This document shows positions 13,143 to 24,719 of a DNA stretch of 64,000 bases, in pieces. The stretch is from Sphagnum compactum. Taxonomy: Eukaryota > Bryophyta > Sphagnopsida > Sphagnales. The notes beneath the pieces are model-generated. The model did not search any database, was not told the DNA's origin, and worked only from the letters and a program-made list of their open reading frames with translations. Where the stretch lies: the NCBI GenBank assembly GCA_965153455.1, contig OZ234498.1, positions 19,282,001 to 19,346,000 on the forward strand. Reading direction: 5' to 3'. The stretch's first letter is position 1; each line of letters starts with the position of its first letter. Both the position numbers and the translations under genes were made by a program.

Positions 13143-14198
13143 ACCAGATTTGAAGTAAAATTTTCTAAAATTAACCTTCTATACTCATGGTTAGACACTG
13201 AAAACCAACTATAGAAATATGGCCATTTATACCATTTTTCCTCACTTTTGGCGATTGAAACCTTCCAAAATTCACATCATTTTCGAATTTTTGAATTTTC
13301 ATTTCGCTTTGTGGGGAAGTTTCGCCATGAAAAAGATGCTGATCCCAACTGAAGGAAGGGACGAGTCCATAGAATTCAGAAGTACCTTCATAGTAGCATC
13401 AATGTGGCTCATGCCAGTTGGGAAGTTTACTATGAGAATTTTTATTATTTGGGGTTTGCTGGTGAAGAGCCGAGATGATTGCTGCCTCCTTTTGTGTACG
13501 TAAATGAATTTGTTGTAAAAGTAGATGAGTTTGTATGATTTTCAACTTTGAGTCTTGTTTGGGCATCCCCATTCCCCACCCACAGCCCCTCTGTTGGGCC
13601 AATATCCATGTTTACCAACGTACAGTGTTAATCATACCCTGACCCCACCCAGATATGACCAGGGTTGTCCTGTTCTTACTTCTTACTTTTGAAGAGAACC
13701 TCTTGTCCCAGTTCCAATTTCTTTTTTAATTTAAAAGAATCCCCCAGTCCGGTTCTTCACATTTCAAGACTCTCAGTTCTTTTTCTTTAAAAAAAACTGA
13801 GTCTGATTCCAAACTGGATCTGGTTCTAGCAACCTATACATAGCTTGAAACTGAGAATTTTCTAGTTACTAGAACTGTACAACCAATAAAAAATATCCAC
13901 CTGTACCTGCTACATGCCTAAACCCAAAACAAAAAATGAAAGAAAGAAAAGAAAGGCATTTTTTTAATGGTTATTATCTACCTTTATCAGGATAACTGAG
14001 AACTTACTTATTTGTTTTTCAGCTTTGTGGACAACTTTTGTAAATCCCTTTCCCATGGTCAGTTGATAAGTTTCTGCCCTCTGTACAAAAAAAGCTAAAA
14101 TTATAGCATGTATCAATTCAAAATATTTACAGGTAGTGGAATGAAAGAGTCCTCAACAGTTGTACCCCATTTCAAACATTGCCTTGCAGTTTGTGGTT
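13143..14198. other. Stretch with no gene found
   Basis: AT-rich DNA with only short open frames. No feature recognised. Confidence 0.5.
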
Positions 14199-14200
14199 TC

Positions 14201-14300
14201 CAACTCTATCTTGCGTTGTGACATCCACACCAAAGCATTCAAAGTACTCAACTCTATCTTGCATTATGACATCCACACCACAGCATTCAAAATATTCAAC
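14201..14300. repeat. Direct duplication, 48-bp unit, two copies
   Basis: The unit beginning CAACTCTATCTTGC starts at 14201 and again at 14249, with a few substitutions between copies. It continues through GACATCCACACCA and AGCATTCAAA. Confidence 0.85.
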
Positions 14301-14539
14301 TTCAAGCAAGATTGTAACTTTTTGATAACAGTCTGTGTAGGGTAAGGGATCAATACAACAAAGAACTAAATTTTAAAGGTCCACCCAACCCAAAAATTCA
14401 TTGCCCATAACTTTTTTTCTTCAAACCTACAAAGAACCCTATTCAACACCCTCTATATGTTAGTACACTAACACTATACACCCTCTAAAATAAGGACATT
14501 AATTTGCTCTGTTGGATTGACTTTTTTTTCATCCATTTA

Positions 14540-14920
14540 TGCACCTTACCCAAAGCTTTCACTTCCTTAGATTTTTACCCACTGTGTAACTTCTTTGAAT
14601 ATTGCCAAGTCACTTCCTTGAATTTTCATCCATTGCACACAACTTTCTTGTTTCCTTCCCTACAAAACTAGGCCCACCCACTTCCCTTGAAGAATCTCCC
14701 AAGATTTTCATCAATTACACAATCGAGCCTTAGTACTTTCCTTGAAGAAGTTCCCTAGATTTTCATCCATTATGTAATTGCACAACTTCCTTAGATGCCT
14801 TTCCCAAAAAATGTGGCCCAAGTCCTTGAATATCCTTCTTGGGGAAGTTCCCCAAATTGTCATCCATTTCAAGTAAGCTCCTCGGATGCCTCTTTGACTA
14901 AATGTGGCCAAATTCTAGCA
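14540..14920. repeat. Degenerate tandem repeat
   Basis: Words such as CTTCCTTGAA, ATTTTCATCCATT, GCACAACTTCC and ATGTGGCC recur several times at roughly 90-110 bp spacing, with much divergence. Boundaries are approximate. Confidence 0.45.
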
Positions 14921-15230
14921 TAAAGTACTGCCACTTTCCTTTTTTTTATCTTGTTTGCCCTTTGCCCGTTTATCTTAGTAGCCTAATAGGTTTGGCACTA
15001 AATAATTATGAGTAGAAAAAATCAGTTATTTTGATAAATTATTGAGGTGTACTATTGAATATATTTGAACTCAAAATAAATAATTGTTGGATCTTTTGAA
15101 ATTAGATCAGTAGAATCAATGACATTTTTAATATTAAAATTGTAGCAGCATAAATAGGAGGCCAAAGTGGACATTGAACTATTTACTCATATATTTGTAG
15201 GAACATAAGAAAATTCAATGAATTAATTCA

Positions 15231-15461
15231 TTGAAGTTTGGTCGGCCGTTAGAACCCATGGGAATCCATCTCCTCCATTGTGCCCATGGTGGGAAAAGGA
15301 TTGCATCCTATGATGTCGTTCGGGATGTTTTTTCATCCATTGTGAGAAATATCGAATTTTATGTTTTGCGAGAGCAAGCCCACGTTGTGCCATCACTTTC
15401 CCTTCAATCTTTTTGTAGATGGGTTGACATTGTTTTGTCAATTGGGGTGAAAGCGCACTAA
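15231..15461 (+). pseudogene. Non-LTR retrotransposon fragment, region C-terminal to reverse transcriptase
   Basis: The frame contains GIHLLHCAHGG, then DVVRDVFSSI, FYVLREQAHVV and RWVDIVLS. The same motif series appears in the same order on the minus strand at 58700-58250 (RIHLLHCVHGG, FHVLREQTHI, QMDIVF), so both are pieces of one element family. The HLLHC part would supply the last His and Cys of a zinc knuckle, and the R..DIV segment the first acidic residue of a nuclease-like domain. No reverse transcriptase lies next to it: it is an isolated fragment in AT-rich DNA. Confidence 0.65.
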
Positions 15462-16690
15462 GGTGGAATATTTTCCGGCATATGTGAAATCCATACTAGT
15501 GTTAAAATAAATGTCCATTTTACACTATAACAAAATATATTATATTGGACAAGTTATATGGCAAGACTAAACAATTTATTTTTTACTTTTAGACTTTATC
15601 AATTGTAAATAATTGTTTCAAAAATTTACATTTAAAAAATGAGATGTTGTATTATGAATTCAAATGAATAAAAACATTTATAAAAAAATCCACATTTCAT
15701 TGTGTATATCAATTTATGGTTTTCAAAATCCTTCAAAATCGACTTCCTTTATATTAATGACATCACATTACTTTCTATGTCAAAAAAAATCATTCAACTA
15801 AGCAATTTAGTAATATAATGAATCCATAGTCATATGATATAATTGTGATGCAGGGTTTCTAGCATTTCAAACATCTAATATGTTATGGTGATTCAAAATC
15901 TATTCAAAAAAAACATACAATGTGATCATATCACATGTAATATTATTTTTTGAATCTTTTTCACATATTATTTATTTATATTTTGTTCCATGGCCCATGA
16001 TTGATAATCCAACAAGTTGTGACAAGATTATGTACTCCACTTTAATGTGCTTTCACTCATTGATAACATTTGCACATGAATTGATTTCATCGTTGTCAAT
16101 CTCACTTGAACAAACATAATGAGAAATTGTGTCCGCAACAACTAAACAATTTTACAACTAGAACTCTAAAACAATTAATATACAACTGCATTGCAACTAT
16201 CCCATGGAAATACGACAAATTAATAAATAAAATGTCATGTCAGAAAATCAAGGAATTATATTGTAGTTGCAAATTAGTTGCAAAATGTATATTTACACAA
16301 TATAATGTATGCATTATATATAGGGTTGTAATCAACCATGTTTGACTTTGTTGACAAGTTGCAGTTTAATCGCATGTAACAATTACATCACAACTAAGAT
16401 AAATTTAATTATTAATCAATGACTACTTTGTAACAAATGTACAACCTTGAGTAACACATACGATCATGTCACGTGTGTACATTTCCACTGTCCAATATAT
16501 ATGACATTTCAACTTGTTTGCAACTAGTATGCAATTATATTTCAACTTAAAATTTGAAATTTAAAGATTTGAAATTTGAGTGGGAAACCATTAAACAAAT
16601 GACACATGGCAGTATATTAACAGATCTACCCCAATGCATCAACGACCTTCATGCGCTTATGCTTATGGGCTTTTGTTTTTACTCTTGGAG
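15462..16690. other. AT-rich stretch with no gene found
   Basis: Very AT-rich. Words such as TTGCAAATTAGTTGCAAAATG recur loosely here and at 18060-18420. No coding signal. Confidence 0.5.
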
Positions 16691-17143
16691 GTTGAAGGTT
16701 CTTGTCCTTACTCTTAGAGAGGATAAAGGTTTTTTTTTTTGCTTTCAGAGGTTGAAAGTTCTTATATTTGTTCTTAAAAAGGTTGAAGGTTTTTGCTTTT
16801 AAAAACGTTAAAGGTTTTTGCTCTTGTTCTTTAATGTTGAAGGTTTTTGTTGTTTCTTTTGAATGTTGAAGGTTTTTGTTCATACTTTTGGATGTTGAAG
16901 GTTTTTACTTTTGTTTTTTTATGTTAAAGGTGATTGTTTTTATTCTTGGATGTTCAAAGTTCTTACTTTTGGTTTTAGATATTAAAAATTTTTGCTTTTA
17001 CTTTTGGATATTGAAGGTTCTTATTTTTATTCTTGGATGTTGAAGGTTCTTACTCTTATTCTTCAATGTTGAAAGTTTTTGCTTTTGGATGTCAAAGGTT
17101 CTTACTTTTACTATTGGATGTTGAAGGTTTGTGATTCTTAGTC
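16691..17143. repeat. 29-bp minisatellite, about 16 copies
   Basis: Units of about 29 bp, typified by GTTGAAGGTTTTTGCTTTTA followed by CTCTTGGAT, repeat about 16 times with base changes and small length changes. Because 29 is not a multiple of three, each strand reads a shifting low-complexity peptide, which explains the lysine-rich open frame on the minus strand. That frame is not a gene. Confidence 0.9.
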
Positions 17144-18231
17144 TTTTGTTTATTTGCATATATTAATGAAAAATGATGTGAAAATATATTCCATTATTAT
17201 AAGTTGATTATACAAGTTTAGTTTAATTTATAATGGTGAGATATTTATGAAAGGTGATTTTTTAATGATAATCATGTTACATATGTCTAGTTTTGTGTTT
17301 GAACATTTGTGATGAATTTTGTTGTTTTTATGTTATAGGGCCGAACTTTCATTATGTTTCAATCCATCAACATCAAAATTATGTATACAAGGTAAGATTC
17401 TTTCAAAAGTACCTAAAATTTTTATTTTTTTTACTTGATTGTAAGCACAGTATTTGATTTTATTTGCAAGTGTACAAATTATAGTTTAGTTTGTATCAAT
17501 GTTCTACATACGTTGCATTTGACAAATAAATTACATGTTAATGGAAATATAATTATAAACTAATTTTATTCAAGTTAAAAGGATTATTTAAATATTTTTA
17601 ACATTATAATGTTATGATATGCTACTGATTTCATTTCACATGTAGAACTAAATATCATAACATGATAGATTTCAAGTAGATAAGGTGGATTAAAGAAATT
17701 GCATGGCTCAAGCTCCATTTCAATAAAAATAAAAGAAAACATTCATTTATGAAACATAGTGTTTTAGATGACAATATTTGATTATTGTGGGTCATCATTT
17801 TTATGATCTGACCTTTTGTTTACATAGAAAAAATGTTTGTTATAAATAGCTTGGGCATTATTGTTAAATTCATAATTAAATTGTCTTTTGATAGAAACAT
17901 TTTCTAATTTTTTTTGTCATGTATTTTTCAACGTGGAATGTGAACCGATTTAAAGTTTCAAATCCATTTCATGTTTATAAATAGTGATGTCCAATGCAAT
18001 TCAACATTATTTATTATAATTAAGACAACATGATAATGGTTTTGTGAAGTTTGTATAATTACATTATAAGTTGCAATTTAATTGTTAGTACTACTAAAAT
18101 CAACTACCATACAATTGCTTTGAAATCCAAACTTAAACACTTAGTTGCAAATTAGTCACTAAATCCTTTATTTTCATTTCATCTTTAGTTATAAGTTAGT
18201 TGCAAAGGATTGGGATAGAATCCCATTCACA
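17144..18231. other. AT-rich stretch with no gene found
   Basis: No open frame or recognisable element. Confidence 0.5.
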
Positions 18232-18232
18232 T

Positions 18233-18410
18233 CAAATGGATGAATGAAATAATGAAAGAATATATTTGTTGAATTAGTTGTAAAATAGTTATAGATAAGT
18301 TAGAAAATATTATAAAAAAATTCATCCATCAAATGGATGAATGAAATAATTAAAGATTATATTCGTCAAACTAATTGTAAAATAATTGTAAATAAGTTGC
18401 AAAAGGTATT
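18233..18410. repeat. Direct duplication, about 97-bp unit
   Basis: CAAATGGATGAATGAAATAA begins at 18233 and again at 18330. Both copies continue with a similar AATTGTAAAATA / ATAAGTT tail. Confidence 0.8.
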
Positions 18411-21400
18411 AACATATGTCATTTGTTGACAAATGGATGAAAAATCATGTTGGTATTTTGTTCACCATGTTAAAATGTGTATGAGAATCTCATGTGGAAA
18501 TTAATTGTAAAACATTTGCACATCATTGCATGTGAGTTGCACCATATATATAATATTGTATACAACATAAGGTGTCTGCTGCAACTGTTGCAACTTGTCC
18601 ATTAGCACTCAAAGCCGTATAAATACCATGAGTTGCAATTAGAAAACTCAATTGCAAACCCAATTGTAAAACCCTATATTTTTTCATAGTGAAACTTGGT
18701 ATCACAAGCAGTTCTTTCTCGTGGGGTGGTTGCATCTTTGGCAACTCAAGTGAAAAAAAGATTTTATTGCGACCGTTATTCAATAAATGTGTTTTTCCCT
18801 CTTGCCATAGAGATTTTTTGATGTTTTCACCAACAAGCCAACAACTTTCTTCATTGATGTGCTAACATGGCGTGGATAGTAAAAGGCAACAAAAGTTTTC
18901 TTTTATCAATGTTGCATTCCTTTTATAGACAAAAAGTATCAATATAATTACAGAAAGCACAAGTCATCGTTATATCGAAACAAGCTATCACTATAAGGGA
19001 AGGTTTTTCTAGGCTTGGAGTTTTATCAGGTTATTTCCCCTTTCTTTTATTGACATGCTTCATGCAAATGGAAGAGCGTTCAGTTCTTAATGGATCCCTT
19101 TCATCCTAATGGCCCACCTCATTTGGGCTGTTTACTTGCCTAGACTTTGATCAAGTTACCCCTTGTTTATTTTTCTCTTCCTTTTTTTGCAACTTTTTGC
19201 AAAGTTTGGCAAGGTTACATCACTATTTTTATATATGAGCAGGACCCATGGGTTTTTGTCTTGTTGTTCTATCCATGTCCTCCTTTCACTCTTCCATAAC
19301 AACCAAAACAAATTAGAACACTTATTTTCAAACGTGTTTTATTAAATGTTTTCTTCTAGAAAGAAAGTCCTCTTTGCCATTCCCACATCAAAAATTGCTT
19401 GTGCAACATATTGAAAACATGTCAAATGGAAATAATAGGATAATATTTATAGAAATCAACACAAATTTGGGTGTTCCAAAGCATGAAATCTTGTTAAATG
19501 TTGGCCAAATATAAAAATTGTGAAAACCAGTTGAGGTGTAACCAAAAGAAAAGGGAAAGGTCAAATAACGACTCGACCCCTCTGTTGAGTTCACTCTGAC
19601 AGAAATATGAATAGGTGTTCGTCTGTTAAACAAACAGCATGACAATTGCGCTAATCTAAGTCCAGAGCTTCTGTCTTCTAGTCCTACTAAACCCTAATGA
19701 AATGCATACATCACCGATGCAAAAGCCCCTTCACTGAACTTCCTCAGACACAACTTCTACTCATGCAAATCAACAAGACAGAATTTCAGAGATCAAAATT
19801 CATAGCTCATAATTTACAGAATTTCCCGACAGCACAAGCTTTCCCACTCCAGTGTGCTCATCAAAAATCAGGTATCCTACTCAGCTAAGTCGCTGGCGTA
19901 GCGGAAAGTTTCAGCAACATAGCCAAGTTCTCTAAAAAAAAACAGACATACAGAGCGATACGTCTATACTCTTCTAAGCTCATCTGACCTCTTCAGCTCT
20001 ACCTCGACCTCCTTAAGCAATGATCAGCCAGGATCCAGAAACAACTACTGAGCTCAAAATGCTCTCCAAAAATCAGACCTCTCAGTCTATCTATCCTAAT
20101 GCAACTCTCTCCTCATCTCCCACATACTATCCTACACTTCCGCCGCATTTCTTTCCACCTGCTCTTCCACTCACAACACTAAAAGAAAACTACTTCTCTA
20201 GTTCTCCTCAACCTCTAGCTATCCTCCAAGCTTTTCTGCTTGCTCTTCCTCAAAATGTTTTTTTTTTTTTTTCTGTCTATCCGCCTATCTTTTCATCTCC
20301 AGTGCTAATCTACCTATCTCTCACAAAACCAGCCCCCTCTTCTAGACCTCCGTTCCTCCTCTTATCAGCTTTCTTCTTAGCTTCAATCACAAGCTTCCCT
20401 TCTCCCTTACTCAGCCGCCACCGTTCCTTCCACTTCGGCTCATCAATGCAGCTCCACTCCTTACCAGCATTCGCGCCGCCTCCTTCCTGTACAACATCTC
20501 ACACACACCCAGAGAGAGACTTCCCCATGCACTTCCATGCAGCAGTAATGGAGAGACTGCCGCAGCAAAAATGACGGCTAATAAAGCAAAATTAAACCTC
20601 AGAAGCCGGTAGTGTTCACACTGGTGTGGTGACCTATTGTTTGGTCACAGAGGGTTTAGGCCAATTTTCTTAATTAGCATCAGTGGATATGATATCAAAT
20701 TATCAAATTATCAAAACACATATCAAAAAAAAAATTTAACCAAAAACAAATACATAGGAAAAAAGTTGCATAGAATATTGCATCCTTTTTTTTCTTGGTG
20801 AGTGAAGGCATGCTACTATGCATCAAAGCAATTATAACCATGACATAATATTTCATGTTTTAAAAAATTAGTAACCAACGATTTTAAATAGTAAAAGATT
20901 TATAAAATGACATTACAAATGTGAAGATCACAAATGTTTGGCACATATTAAGTATGAAAAAATAATATAATATTATAAAGAAAATTTTCATTATTTTAAA
21001 AAAAATGAATTTGTTTCTAATTTTTTTTTAGATAATTTTAATCAATCATTTGAAAAAGCACCATTGGCTCCTATTAGCTTGCTTTCACCCTAGTTCATTA
21101 ATTTCTTTAATAATTTCATTTCACATAATACACACATAATGAGGTGAACATCACTTGTGTAGCACTTTAAAAATCACAAAAATTTCTACAATTCATGCTC
21201 TCTGACACACATAAATAAAAGTTGGGAAAAATAAATAGGGGATTAAGTACCATGAATAATATTGAAACAAATCCATCATGGTTGTTTCCAAATTTTAAAT
21301 GCAAGGGCATTTCTCCGTTCTCACCTTTTGCAAATTGACGTCTATTCCTTTTTTAACAGTCTCTTGAACAATGTCAACATTTCCGCATGAAGCCTACATA

Positions 21401-22518
21401 AACAACAATGTTAATATGTCAAGGACAATGTGGCATGTTGATATAAATGAAATTTGGCCAAAAAGTAATAATGTTATGATGCAATGTGTCACATGTAATA
21501 AATCCTCTTTATTTGCACCACAAAAAAAAGACAAATTCTTTAAATAAATTTGAAATGGGAGACACTAATTAATCGTTATATGACATTTAAATGCAAAATG
21601 ACACTGATATTATAAAAGACATTGTTCCATTCCATTCAAAATAAATTCCAACCATCAAAATCCATTTTCATAAGACAAGATGAATTTTATACCCTAAAAT
21701 TATCTTACCTATACTAACTCTAAGTATAATTCATCATTGAATTTACTCCTTAAACATCCAAGAAGCTTGAAAAGAGACATCAAGACTTTATAAAAAAATG
21801 TGATGTTGTGGGGGTTCAAGGCTAACTTATTGGATGAAATGTTGCTTTAAATAAAACTCTAATGTCATGGATGCTAAAGGTTATGGTTGTGAGTTAAAAG
21901 GCCATTTCAAATTGGAATATGATATCGTAGATGTTAATGGATTTATTTGTGGGCAAGTATTTGGGAAAATATTTAGGTTTTTTGTGTTTCTAAAAACATA
22001 AATTCGATGAATCTTGTAAAGGCACAAAATTAATTCAACATGTCAAATTGTGTGTCAAAATGAGGTGATGATACATTGTCAACAATATAACACTTTCATC
22101 AATTTTTTAAAGAACTATAATTATTTTGAAATGTTTCCTCCTTGAAATATTTTCAATTGAAGCATGGCAATATTAGGACATTGTTGGTTATCCATCTCAA
22201 TCCATAAGATTGAATTTTCATGTGAATGCAATTTACATAAAATGAAGCTTATCCCCATCACATTAAATTTGTAAACATTTTAGTGCTCCTAAGGTGGCAA
22301 CTCCCATATGACACTATGCCAAATGGCAGCACCCATTGCTTACAATTACATGATTTAAACATGTGGTTTGATTTTAAAACTATGTTTAACCAAATAACAA
22401 AATGTATTGAACACATAAAAAAGCTAGGAAATTTTGACATGAAAAGAATTTTTAAGTTAAATGCATTTAATTAAGAACAATATGTTCATAATTATCAATT
22501 GAAGAACTAATTATTTTA
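18411..22518. other. Stretch with no gene assigned
   Basis: Mostly AT-rich. The part at 19950-20600 is pyrimidine-rich on the plus strand (purine-rich on the minus strand) and keeps a 184-codon plus-strand frame open. That frame is dominated by Ser, Pro, Leu and Phe and matches no family I know. The region could be the 5' end of a minus-strand transposon or gene, but no second exon or domain supports this. Confidence 0.4.
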
Positions 22519-22891
22519 GGTCCAACCACACTACTATTAAGACTCACACCCACCCCTTTAAGCTTTCTTTTCAATACATCATTTAATTTTTTTTGAAAAT
22601 TCTTCAAAGTTTTGTTCATATTATTATTTTAAAGTTTAATATAATCCTTAATTATATGGCATTTTTTAAAAATAATTTTTTTTGGGTTTTATTCTTTAAT
22701 TACCATTTAAAAACACTAGTTACATAACAAATATTATGTATGTTTTATTCATTAGATTGATTCTATTTTTTTTGGATATTTGTATCATAACTTTGAATAA
22801 AACCAAGTTTGAACAAAATTAATGGTTTTTTCTTTTTTTCACACACAAAATTAAACAATGGTTGTAATGTGTACTATGTGATTACACACCC
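22519..22891. mobile_element. Tourist/PIF-Harbinger-like MITE, copy A
   Basis: This 373-bp non-coding element is related to the copy at 55677-56123. It begins GGTCCAACCACACTACTATT after TTA and ends ATTACACACCC before ATT. Shared internal words with copy B include CATTAGATTGATTC (CATTAGATCGATTC) and AAATTAAACAATGGTT (AAATTAAGTAGTGGTT). The ends are imperfect inverted repeats starting with G's, as in Tourist elements. The 3-bp target duplication is less clear here than in copy B. Confidence 0.6.
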
Positions 22892-23082
22892 ATTTATACA
22901 TAATTTGAAAATTTCAAAAAGTAGCCCCAAAAGAAAATAATTCATTATTCATGATAACTTATGATCATAGACTAAGTATGAATGATTTTAAATATTGTGA
23001 TTTTACGCATGACCCATAAAAAAAAACTTCATCCAGCATCATGCCATTGAATTTTTTTTATTAAAATTGATACTAAAATACA

Positions 23083-23530
23083 CTCACACTAGGTTTTGCT
23101 TTAGTCAACCTAGGTTTAAGTTCAATTCATCTTTTAAGTTTAATTTTGAAGTCTAACCTTTAGGTTTAACTTATTTTTAACTTATAAATTTATTTTAAAT
23201 TAATTAAATTTAGTCATGTTTAATTAAACTTATGCCAAGTTTAATTTTTAAGTTATAACCTTTAGATTTAGCTTAAGTTTAATTTAAGTCCAACTTAAAT
23301 TTAAGTTAGGTTTAACCGTTAAGTTTAGTTTAACTTTAGCCTTTAAATTTAATCGTTAAGTTAAACCTAGGTTTAACCTCTAAATTTAGCCTTAAATTTT
23401 TGAATTTAACCTTTATGTTGAGCTTAGGTTTAACCTCTAAGTTTAGCCTTTAGGTTTAATCAAAATTTAACCTTGAAGTTTAACCTTTAAATTTAGCTTA
23501 GGTGTAGTTTAAGTAGTTTTATATTATTTT
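23083..23530. repeat. Degenerate TTTAGGTTTAACC-type repeat
   Basis: About 440 bp built from variants of AGGTTTAAC, CTTTAAGTTTAA and TTAACCTTTAGG on both strands. It resembles, but does not match, the plant telomere unit TTTAGGG. No regular period was found. Related AGGTCAA/ACCTAGG words continue to about 23960. Confidence 0.65.
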
Positions 23531-23719
23531 AGTTTAACCTATAATAGCCTAGGACAGCTTCACTTAGCATGGGCTTGACTTGTTAGCTAGTGTAAATTTA
23601 TTTAGGTCAATGTAAGTTACCCTAGGTCAACATAGGTCAAACTAGGTCAACTTAAGGTTGCTTAGGTTAAAATATGTTAGTGTTTATAGCTATGTGATGA
23701 TTAATTATGTTACAAATAT

Positions 23720-23800
23720 AAGATCTTGTGGTGCAATGGTTAAAGACTTGATTCAAATGAAGGTGAACGGTTTAAGTCCTCACATTTGCAACCTAAGAAT
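23720..23800 (+). mobile_element. tRNA-derived SINE-like RNA polymerase III promoter
   Basis: TGGTGCAATGG (23729-23739) fits an A box and GGTTTAAGTCC (23769-23779) differs from the B-box consensus GGTTCRANTCC at one base. They are 29 bp apart, close to tRNA spacing. The would-be acceptor arms do not pair, so this is not a working tRNA gene. It is best read as the head of a SINE or a tRNA fossil; no A-rich tail or target duplication was defined. Confidence 0.5.
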
Positions 23801-24099
23801 GTAGGATTACTTAGGTTATTTGTTTAACTTATTTAGCATACTTTAGGTTTGTTATTAATCTAAAGTGGCATAAGCGAGATCACCTAGCTTAAACAAATTA
23901 AATTATTTTAAAGGTTAAATCATTTAATCTAAATTTCTTAGGCTAGGCTCCTAAGGTGGGTAACCTAACCTAGACCTTCTAACCTGGACTAAGTTCTTAA
24001 AGCCTTGGTTGCCATGTGACATCATGTGAATGGGCCAAAAAAAGTTTATTTCTTAGTTCCATAAGTGGTTAATAAATTATTCAATTTGGAATTATTTAA

Positions 24100-24140
24100 T
24101 TATTTTATATTTTATATTTTATATTTTATATTTTAATAAT
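24100..24140. repeat. (TATTTTA)n-type short tandem repeat
   Basis: TATTTTATATTTTATA repeats without interruption for about 40 bp, ending in TTTTAATAATTAAA. Confidence 0.9.
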
Positions 24141-24719
24141 TAAATCTTAACCATTGGATGGATCTTGATAATTATTATTCAATTTAATATTAAAAAATTT
24201 GATGATCATGATCATTCATAACATAAGCAACTATTGTCATGCCATAAGTAATTATGGTGATGGTTGCAATGAAATGACATAACCAACAAGTCTAAATTGA
24301 CTATATAATCATGTAATTGTTATGGCATATATGACTAAGTTTTTTTTAGTCATAGATGGAATCATAAATGTCGCCTTTGGCATAATGCAATAAACAACAA
24401 GATTACAAAAAAGAAGATTAATTGAAGTTTATTTTAGAATTATTAAAACTTATTATATGCTTGTAATTACTTATAATAAAATTCAATGGATCTAGAGTGG
24501 AAATTGTATTTTATGATAAAAATGGAACAAAATAAAAGATTGTTAATGGGAATAGAAAAACCCCATTAACCTTTGGCAACCACGTAGTGGATCAGAATTT
24601 AGAAGCAATCACCCTTAGAATTTTTAATTACATTTAGTAAAATTGGTAGATCAAGTTTGAAAAGCAATCATGCTTGAAATTCTAATTTGTTACATGTTTA
24701 CTTGTTTTGTGTAAATTCT

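Noticed and set aside
16626-16883. Lysine-rich minus-strand protein
   Set aside because: It is the translation of the 29-bp minisatellite.
20020-20574. Plus-strand open frame of 184 codons, Ser/Pro/Leu-rich
   Set aside because: The length comes from pyrimidine-rich DNA that lacks stop codons; no domain or exon partners.
23083-23530. Interstitial telomeric repeat
   Set aside because: TTTAGG words are frequent, but the exact TTTAGGG unit is not tandemly repeated and no fixed 7-bp period is present.
23722-23790. Functional tRNA gene
   Set aside because: A and B boxes are present but the acceptor, anticodon and T arms do not pair.
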